Part shown: piece by piece, positions 13,145 through 18,689 of the stretch
How the letters are laid out: every line of letters begins with the position of its first letter
Numbering within the stretch: position 1 is the stretch's first letter
NCBI GenBank assembly: GCA_948857205.1
Contig: CAQPRV010000106.1
Location: 1 to 18,689, forward strand
Reading direction: 5' to 3'
Length of the DNA: 18,689 nt
Source: an uncultured Clostridia bacterium
Lineage (GTDB): Bacteria; Bacillota; Clostridia; TANB77; CAG-508
The notes under the pieces: generated by a model
Databases searched by the model: none
What the model was told of the DNA's origin: nothing
The model's input: the letters and a program-made list of their open reading frames with translations, nothing else
Translations under genes and position numbers: made by a program

Positions 13145-13155
13145 ATAAATTACAA
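13145..13155 (+). repeat. Variant of the AAAAATTACAA motif
   Basis: ATAAATTACAA, one mismatch from the consensus, begins 3 nt after the stop of the PepSY-like gene, the same placement as the other copies. Confidence 0.4.
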
Positions 13156-13202
13156 TTTTGAAGTTAGATATAAAATAGCATTAAATTAATTTTAAATATA
13201 TG

Positions 13203-13234
13203 AAAGCCGATTTTGATTTTGGCTTTTATTTTTT
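13203..13234 (+). terminator. Intrinsic terminator
   Basis: AAAGCC (13203-13208) and GGCTTT (13221-13226) form a perfect stem, with ATTTTGATTTT in the loop, followed by a T-rich tract (13224-13234). It closes the sigma/PepSY unit and isolates it from the restriction-modification operon. Confidence 0.8.
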
Positions 13235-13254
13235 GCCAAAAATAGACAAATTTA

Positions 13255-13283
13255 TTGAGGAAAAAAACGATTTGTGATACAAT
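13255..13283 (+). promoter_or_regulatory. Sigma-A promoter of the hsdMSR operon
   Basis: TTGAGG (13255-13260), a 17-bp spacer and TACAAT (13278-13283), preceded by TGTGA, so it also has an extended -10 TG. The spacing to ATG 13311 leaves a short leader with GGAAGGAG (13291-13298). Confidence 0.7.
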
Positions 13284-13310
13284 AACTACTGGAAGGAGTA
13301 CAATAGGAAA

Positions 13311-14768
13311 ATGGATAATAATATAAAATCAATAATAGATAAAATATGGTTAGTATTTCATTCAGGAGGAGTAGCAAATCCTTTAACTTGTATAGAGCAA
13401 ATTACATATTTGCTATTTATTAAAGGATTAGATGATATAGAATTAAAAAATGAAAGAGATGATGTTCTTTTAGGTATAAAATCTAAGAGAATATTTGACG
13501 AACAACATCAAGATTGTAGATGGAGTATTTTCAAAGATTATGAAGCTTCAAGAATGTTTAAAGTAATGCAAGAGAAAGTATTTCCATTTATTAAAAGCTT
13601 GGGTAGTGATAAAGATTCAAGTTATGCTAAATATATGGAAGACGCAATGTTTTTAGTACCTACACCAATAGTATTACAAAAAGTTGTTACTTCAATAGAT
13701 AAAATAGATATGAGTGGTAGAGATACAAAGGGAGATTTATATGAATATTTATTATCTAAATTATCTACTGCAGGAACAAACGGACAATTTAGAACACCTA
13801 GACACATTATAAAAATGATGGTTGAATTAATGAAACCTAATAGCAAAGATGTAATAGTAGATCCTGCTTGTGGAAGTGCAGGTTTTTTAGTTGAAGCAGG
13901 GGAATATTTGAGAAATAATGAAGAGAATTTATTCAATCACGAAGAGAGTTTGCAACATTTTAATAATACAATGTTTTATGGTTTTGATATGGATAGAACA
14001 ATGCTAAGAATTAGTGCAATGAATTTAATACAACACGGAATTGAAAATCCTAATATTGAATATAAAGATTCATTATCAGAAGATAATTCAGATGAAAGTA
14101 AATATACATTAATTTTAGCAAATCCACCATTTAAAGGTTCTATAAATAGCGATATAACATCAAAGAAATTATTAGATATGACAAATAAGACAAAGAAAAC
14201 AGAATTATTATTTTTAGCATTATTCTTAAAAATACTAAAAATAGGTGGTAGATGTGCTTCAATTGTACCAGATGGAGTATTATTTGGAAGTTCTAATGCT
14301 CATAAGGCAATAAGAAAAGAATTAATAGAAAATCATAAATTAGAAGCAGTTATTTCAATGCCAAGTGGTGTATTTAAGCCATACGCAGGAGTATCAACAG
14401 CTATTTTAATATTTACGAAAACAAATGCAGGTGGAACAGATAAAGTGTGGTTTTATGATATGACAGCAGATGGATATAGCTTAGATGATAAAAGACAACC
14501 TGTAAATGAAAATGATATACCAGATATTATTGAAAGATATGATAATAGATTTTCAGAAGAAGAACAGAACAGATTAAAAACTGAAAAATCTTTCTTTGTT
14601 ACAAAAGAAGAAATTGTGAATAATGGATATGATTTATCAATAAATAAATATAAAGAAATAATTGTTGAAGAAAAAGAGTATGAAGATCCAAAAATAATTT
14701 TAAAAAGATTAAGAGAGAAAGAAAAAGAGTTTTTAAAATGTTTAGATGAATTAGAGGAAATGTTATGA
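13311..14768 (+). CDS. hsdM: Type I restriction-modification DNA methyltransferase subunit HsdM
   Basis: The 485-residue HsdM subunit transfers methyl from S-adenosylmethionine to the N6 of adenine at the site chosen by HsdS. An N-terminal helical HsdM_N domain (about 1-130) contains TYLLFIKGLDDIE. The catalytic domain follows, with SAM motif I DPACGSAGF (D184-F192), a DMDRTML segment, and the gamma-class N6-adenine motif IV NPPF (271-274). The C-terminus is charged and helical, as expected for HsdS contact. It has normal length with no visible defect. The stop TGA 14766-14768 overlaps the hsdS ATG by 4 bp (ATGA), so subunit ratios are probably set by coupled translation. Confidence 0.97.
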   Translation: MDNNIKSIIDKIWLVFHSGGVANPLTCIEQITYLLFIKGLDDIELKNERDDVLLGIKSKRIFDEQHQDCRWSIFKDYEASRMFKVMQEKVFPFIKSLGSDKDSSYAKYMEDAMFLVPTPIVLQKVVTSIDKIDMSGRDTKGDLYEYLLSKLSTAGTNGQFRTPRHIIKMMVELMKPNSKDVIVDPACGSAGFLVEAGEYLRNNEENLFNHEESLQHFNNTMFYGFDMDRTMLRISAMNLIQHGIENPNIEYKDSLSEDNSDESKYTLILANPPFKGSINSDITSKKLLDMTNKTKKTELLFLALFLKILKIGGRCASIVPDGVLFGSSNAHKAIRKELIENHKLEAVISMPSGVFKPYAGVSTAILIFTKTNAGGTDKVWFYDMTADGYSLDDKRQPVNENDIPDIIERYDNRFSEEEQNRLKTEKSFFVTKEEIVNNGYDLSINKYKEIIVEEKEYEDPKIILKRLREKEKEFLKCLDELEEML

Positions 14769-15928
14769 TAAGTAAAATGAAATTGAAAGATGTAGGAATA
14801 ATAGTAACAGGAAATACACCAAGCAAGAAAAATAAAGATTACTATGATTCAAATGATATTAATTTCTTTACGCCTACAGATTTTGAAGATGGTAGAATAA
14901 ATGATTTTGAAGAATCAGTAAATTATATTTCAAACAATGCAAAAGAAAAAGCAAGAATACTACCAAAAGGAAGTGTACTTGTAACTTGTATAGGAATAAT
15001 AGGAAAAGTAGGAATAGTAGAAAAAGAAAGTGCATTTAATCAACAAATAAATGCTATTATACCAAATAAAGATATTATAGATAATAGATATTTAGCTTAT
15101 TGGTTAATATCAAAAGCAGATTATTTAAGAAAAAAAGCTAATGCACCAGTTGTTCCAATAATAAATAAAACAGACTTCCAGGAATTAGAGATAGTTGTTC
15201 CTGATATGGAAACGCAAAAGGAAATAGTAAATAAATTAAATAAAATGCAAAAACTAATAGATTTAAAGGAAGAACAAAAATGTTTATTTGAAGATTTAAT
15301 TAAATCTCAGTTTGTCGAGATGTTTGGTAGTGTAGAATTAAATGATAAAAATTTTGAAGAACAAGAAATAAGCAGTATAGCAGATATAAGTTCTAGTAAA
15401 AGAATATATGCAAATGAATATCAAGAAAATGGAGTTCCATTTTATAGAAGTAAAGAAATAATAGAGCTAGGACATAATAAAAAGCCTTCAATAGAATTGT
15501 TTATTTCAGCAAAAAGATTTGAAGAAATAAAAGAAAGATATGGAATTCCTAAAAGAGGGGATATACTTATTACAGCTGTTGGAACAATAGGAGAAACTTG
15601 GATTGTGGATACTGATGAGCCATTTTACTACAAAGATGGAAATGTATTACAAATTAGACTAAATACAAATATTTCACAAATATATTTTAAATATGTATTA
15701 GATATATTGATTTCTATTTTTAAAAGTAAAAATGTTTCAGGCAGTGCATATGCAGCATTAACTATAGAAAAGTTTAAAAAGATGAAAATAATTTTACCGC
15801 CAATAGAGCTACAAAACCAATTTGCAGACATAGTTAAACAAATCGATAAACAGAAATTTGAAATACAAAAAAACTTAGAAGAAATGAAAAAAACAAAAGA
15901 AAATTTAATGAATAAATATTTTAATTAG
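14765..15928 (+). CDS. hsdS: Type I restriction-modification specificity subunit HsdS
   Basis: The 387-residue specificity subunit has the usual two-target-recognition-domain layout. TRD1 (about 1-150) contains LPKGSVLVTCIGIIGKVGIV, and TRD2 (about 190-355) contains the parallel PKRGDILITAVGTIGETWIV. Helical spacers follow each (about 155-185, ending FVEMFGS, and about 355-387, ending MNKYFN). The two TRDs differ elsewhere, so the recognition site should be two-part and asymmetric; it cannot be read from sequence. AGAGGA near the hsdM end, eight nt upstream, is the ribosome site. No inverted repeats or recombinase gene indicating phase-variable hsdS shuffling appear in the window. Confidence 0.95.
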   Translation: MISKMKLKDVGIIVTGNTPSKKNKDYYDSNDINFFTPTDFEDGRINDFEESVNYISNNAKEKARILPKGSVLVTCIGIIGKVGIVEKESAFNQQINAIIPNKDIIDNRYLAYWLISKADYLRKKANAPVVPIINKTDFQELEIVVPDMETQKEIVNKLNKMQKLIDLKEEQKCLFEDLIKSQFVEMFGSVELNDKNFEEQEISSIADISSSKRIYANEYQENGVPFYRSKEIIELGHNKKPSIELFISAKRFEEIKERYGIPKRGDILITAVGTIGETWIVDTDEPFYYKDGNVLQIRLNTNISQIYFKYVLDILISIFKSKNVSGSAYAALTIEKFKKMKIILPPIELQNQFADIVKQIDKQKFEIQKNLEEMKKTKENLMNKYFN

Positions 15929-15938
15929 GGGAAGAAAT

Positions 15939-18578
15939 ATGTCAAATTTTGATTTTTTAGAAAATAATAAATTATTTAGAAGTTTTGCAAAGGCAAGTAT
16001 TGAAGCAGAAAAAGGATTAGAAACAAATCCAGTAACGTGTATTATGCTTAGTAGAAAAGCTTTAGAATTAGGGGTAAAGTGGTTATATGCTAATGATAAA
16101 TTATTGATTATGCCATATCAAAACAATTTATCATCACTTATACATACAATAACTTTTAAAAATATAGTAAATGAAGATGTAAGAAAAGGAATTGATTTTA
16201 TTGTTAAAAAAGGAAATTTTGTAATTCATACAAATAGCAATATTTCAAGAGATGAAGCAATCCTAGTATTAAAATGTTTATTTAGTTTTATGAAATGGAT
16301 ATATTTTAATTATGACCAAAATTATGAAGAAATTGAATTTGATATAAACAAACTTCCAGAAGAAAGCAATGAAAATTTAAAACTAGCAGAAAGAGAAAAA
16401 TTAGAGCAAGAATTAGAAGAACAAACTAAGAAGCTAGAAGATACTTTAAAGGAAAATGAAGAGTTAAGAAAGCAATTAACAGAAGAAAGAGAAAGTAAGC
16501 AAAAGAGTAAAAATTTCGAGATAAAGGACTTATCAGAATTTGAAACAAGAAAACAATTCATTGATTTAGATCTACAAATATCAGGTTGGGATTTTAATGA
16601 AAATATTACAGAAGAACTAGAAGTACAAGGAATGAAAAATGCTGAAGGAATAGGATATGTAGATTATGTATTATTTGGTAAAAATGGATTGCCGTTAGCA
16701 GTAGTTGAAGCAAAAAGAAGTAGTAAAAATGCTCACGAAGGAAAACAACAAGCTAGTCTTTATGCAGACTGTTTAGAAGAAAAATATGGACAAAGACCTG
16801 TTATATATTATACAAATGGAATAGAAATTTATTTTTGGGATAATTTAGATTATCCAGAAAGAAGAGTGCAAGGATTCCACACGCAAGACGAATTACAAAG
16901 ATTAGTAAATAGAAGAAAAGCAAAACAAAGTTTAGAACATATTTTTATAGATACAAAAATTACTGATAGACCATATCAATTAGAAGCAATAAAAAGAGTA
17001 TGTGAATCCTTTGAAAATAAACATAGAAAAGCATTAGTGGTTATGGCTACTGGAACTGGAAAAACAAGAACAGCTATATCATTAGTAGATGTTTTGACTG
17101 GTAAAGGTTGGGTACAAAATATTTTATTCTTAGCAGATAGAACAGAACTAATAAAGCAAGCTAAAAAGAATTTTGTTAAATTACTTCCAGATGTTTCTTG
17201 CTGTAATTTACTAGATTCAAAAGATAGTCCAGAGGATTCAAGGATTGTTTTTTCTACATATCAAACAATGATAAATGCAATAGACAATATGAGAAATAAA
17301 GATGGAAAAAGATTATTTACACCAGGACACTTTGATTTAATAATTATAGATGAAGCTCATAGAAGTATATACAAAAAGTATCAGTCAATATTTGAATATT
17401 TTGATGGATTATTAGTAGGATTAACAGCTACTCCAAGAAGTGATGTGGATAGAAATACATATAGTTTTTTTGAATTAGAAAACAATGTTCCTACATTTGC
17501 TTATGAATATCAAGAAGCAATAGATGATGGATATTTAGTAGATTATCATAATATTAAAACTTCAACAGAATTTTTAGAAAGAGGAATTAAATATAGTCAG
17601 TTAAAAGATGAAGAAAAAGAAGAATATGAAAATTTATTTGAAGAAGACGAAAATGTTCCAGAGGAGATAGATTCTTCAGCAATAAATACCTGGTTATTTA
17701 ATAAAGATACTATTAAGAAAATCTTAGAAACATTAATGGAAAAAGGACTAAAAGTTGAAGGTGGCGATAAGTTAGGAAAGACAATAATATTTGCAAGAAA
17801 TCATAATCACGCAGAGGAAATAGAGAAAGTATTTAATTCTTTATATCCACACTATAAAGGAGATTTTGCAAGAGTAATAGATAATAAAGTAAATTATGCA
17901 GAAACATTAATAGAATTATTTGAAGATCCTAAAAAATTACCACAAATATCAATTTCAGTAGATATGTTAGATACTGGTATAGATGTTCCAGAAATATTAA
18001 ATTTAGTATTCTTCAAACCTATAAAATCAAAAGTTAAGTTCTGGCAAATGATTGGTAGAGGAACACGTTTATGTGATAACGTATTTGGCGAAGGAGTAAA
18101 CAAAAAAGAGTTTTATATTTTTGATTGTTGTAATAATTTTGAGTTTTTTGAGGAAAATGCAAAGGGAATTGAAACAGGAGCAACAGAGGGATTAACAGAA
18201 AAAATATTCAATTCAAAACTTGATTTAATTGTAGAGTTACAAAATTTAGATTATCAAAGTATAAACCAATATGTAGAATATAGAAAAGAGCTAATACAAG
18301 AATTTTTAGAAGCTATAAACGAATTAAATGATGAAAGTTTTATTGTAAGATCTAAAAAGAAATATATTGACAAATATAGCAAAGTCGAAAATTGGAATAG
18401 TATATCAAGTATAGATAAAGTAGAAATAAAGGAAAATCTAACACCAATATTTATTGTTACAGATATAGATGAATCAGCAAAAAGATTTGATAACTTAGTA
18501 TATTCTTTACAAGTAAGAAAAATGAAAAATAAATATTGTAGTATGCAGATAAATAGTGGATTGGTTATAATAAATTAG
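15939..18578 (+). CDS. hsdR: Type I restriction endonuclease subunit HsdR, C-terminus lost to an IS element
   Basis: HsdR is the ATP-driven translocase and nuclease of the complex. Domains in order: a DUF4145-like helical domain (about 1-135); a coiled coil (about 148-190); an HSDR_N nuclease domain with PD-(D/E)xK residues D242 and E257-A-K259; a superfamily 2 helicase with Walker A ATGTGKT (370-376), DEAH (471-474) and motif VI QMIGRGTRL (703-711); and the start of an EcoEI_R_C-type domain, with AKRFDNLVYSLQVRKM. The last ~15 residues (KYCSMQINSGLVIIN) do not look like family sequence and run into an IS3 element. Relatives normally continue well beyond this point, so the protein (879 residues) is truncated. 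Nuclease and helicase motifs are intact, but assembly with HsdM may be impaired. AGGGGAAG gives the ribosome site; the gap from hsdS is 10 nt. Confidence 0.93.
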   Translation: MSNFDFLENNKLFRSFAKASIEAEKGLETNPVTCIMLSRKALELGVKWLYANDKLLIMPYQNNLSSLIHTITFKNIVNEDVRKGIDFIVKKGNFVIHTNSNISRDEAILVLKCLFSFMKWIYFNYDQNYEEIEFDINKLPEESNENLKLAEREKLEQELEEQTKKLEDTLKENEELRKQLTEERESKQKSKNFEIKDLSEFETRKQFIDLDLQISGWDFNENITEELEVQGMKNAEGIGYVDYVLFGKNGLPLAVVEAKRSSKNAHEGKQQASLYADCLEEKYGQRPVIYYTNGIEIYFWDNLDYPERRVQGFHTQDELQRLVNRRKAKQSLEHIFIDTKITDRPYQLEAIKRVCESFENKHRKALVVMATGTGKTRTAISLVDVLTGKGWVQNILFLADRTELIKQAKKNFVKLLPDVSCCNLLDSKDSPEDSRIVFSTYQTMINAIDNMRNKDGKRLFTPGHFDLIIIDEAHRSIYKKYQSIFEYFDGLLVGLTATPRSDVDRNTYSFFELENNVPTFAYEYQEAIDDGYLVDYHNIKTSTEFLERGIKYSQLKDEEKEEYENLFEEDENVPEEIDSSAINTWLFNKDTIKKILETLMEKGLKVEGGDKLGKTIIFARNHNHAEEIEKVFNSLYPHYKGDFARVIDNKVNYAETLIELFEDPKKLPQISISVDMLDTGIDVPEILNLVFFKPIKSKVKFWQMIGRGTRLCDNVFGEGVNKKEFYIFDCCNNFEFFEENAKGIETGATEGLTEKIFNSKLDLIVELQNLDYQSINQYVEYRKELIQEFLEAINELNDESFIVRSKKKYIDKYSKVENWNSISSIDKVEIKENLTPIFIVTDIDESAKRFDNLVYSLQVRKMKNKYCSMQINSGLVIIN

Positions 18579-18592
18579 ACAAAAAAGATAAG

Positions 18593-18628
18593 GACATGTT
18601 AAAATAAAAATGGAGGTATTAACATGTC
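18593..18628 (+). promoter_or_regulatory. Inverted repeat sequestering the transposase ribosome site and start codon
   Basis: GACATGTTAA (18593-18602) is a perfect inverted complement of TTAACATGTC (18619-18628). The right arm contains the ATG (18624), and the 16-nt loop holds GGAGG (18612-18616). RNA including the left arm would fold over the start. RNA starting from the likely IS promoter would begin around 18611 and lack the left arm. Confidence 0.6.
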
Positions 18629-18689
18629 AAGAAGAGAAAGAAGGGAATTTACAGAAGAATTTAAATTACAAATGGTACAATTGTACAAT
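18624..18689 (+). CDS. IS3-family transposase OrfA, N-terminus (partial)
   Basis: Twenty-two codons are present before the window ends: a basic start (MSRRERREFTEEFKLQMVQL) that is the typical beginning of the HTH_Tnp_1 DNA-binding protein (OrfA, first product of the frameshifted IS3 transposase). TGGAGG seven nt upstream gives a good ribosome site, though it lies in the loop of an inhibitory-looking hairpin. The rest of OrfA and OrfB would be to the right. Family assignment rests on this short N-terminus and its leader. Confidence 0.82.
   Translation, partial: MSRRERREFTEEFKLQMVQLYN

Larger units (their letters stand above)
18537..18689 (+). mobile_element. Left end of an IS3-family insertion sequence (partial)
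   Basis: Downstream of the last HsdR-like codons the sequence turns into a short non-coding leader and an IS3-type OrfA. The exact left end is uncertain: TG at 18537 (TGTAGTATGCAG) is a candidate 5' terminus, and TG at 18557 another. The right end and target duplication lie outside the window. TTAGAC (18575-18580) with TAAAAT (18600-18605) may be its promoter. Confidence 0.75.

Noticed and set aside
8600..13200. Integron-like gene cassettes joined by attachment sites
   Set aside because: The shared motif is only 11 nt, lacks the paired core sites of attC, has variable distance, and no integron integrase is present.
14765..15928. Phase-variable hsdS
   Set aside because: No inverted repeats, second hsdS copy, partial TRD cassette or recombinase gene is in the window.
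16322..16561. Minus-strand frame rich in Ser/Phe/Leu opposite hsdR
   Set aside because: It is the antisense of the Glu/Lys-rich coiled coil of HsdR; composition alone explains it.
1..18689. CRISPR array, tRNA or rRNA genes
   Set aside because: No regularly spaced repeat set, no cloverleaf with CCA-end features and no rRNA-like GC-rich stretch was found by reading.

Overview
The window comes from a low-GC Firmicute, most likely an uncultured gut clostridium. The DNA is strongly A+T-rich, arginine is mostly AGA, Shine-Dalgarno sites are strong (AGGAGG/AAAGGA type), several starts are GTG or TTG, and TGA is used as a stop (end of hsdM), so the code is standard. Every supported gene is on the + strand. 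This is accessory DNA: part of a conjugative element with its cargo, a restriction-modification system, and an insertion sequence at the right edge.

Region 1 (1-7968) is a tightly packed type IV secretion/conjugation operon of the Gram-positive Trs/Tra type. In order it holds the tail of an upstream gene, a VirB6/TrbL-like channel protein, three small genes of unknown function (one with two membrane segments), a PrgI/TrsC-like membrane protein, a TrsD-like protein (N-terminal half of VirB4), the VirB4/TrsE ATPase, an M23 cell-wall hydrolase, a small membrane protein, a CpaE/TadZ-like protein whose P-loop lacks its lysine, and another small membrane protein. The 3' end of the VirB4 gene carries two one-base C insertions that scramble its last ~30 codons. 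No relaxase, integrase or intact coupling protein lies in the window.

Region 2 (7969-13310) is a cargo stretch of mostly unrelated small genes with real intergenic gaps. It begins with a strikingly structured leader (two TTGCAAAA repeats, then a 22-bp long-range stem enclosing a hairpin and an anti-Shine-Dalgarno stretch). Then come a membrane-anchored small protein, a small Cys4 protein, a membrane protein with a BamE/SmpA-like tail, a flavodoxin, a DUF3267-type membrane zincin, an ECF sigma factor fused to a transmembrane extracytoplasmic domain behind an ECF-type promoter, and a membrane-anchored PepSY-like protein. Several genes here end next to the same short motif, AAAAATTACAA.

Region 3 (13203-18689) starts with an intrinsic terminator and a good sigma-A promoter, followed by a type I restriction-modification operon hsdM-hsdS-hsdR (4-bp overlap, then a 10-nt gap). 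The HsdR C-terminus is replaced by a short unrelated tail where an IS3-family element begins; the first 22 codons of its OrfA close the window. HsdM and HsdS look intact, so modification may persist while restriction is damaged. An inverted repeat around the transposase start looks like a device that blocks translation from read-through transcripts.

The observations most worth following are the structured leader at 8051-8197, the IS interruption of hsdR with its fold-back hairpin, the sigma-factor fusion, the lysine-less CpaE-like protein in the conjugation operon, and the virB4 double insertion.
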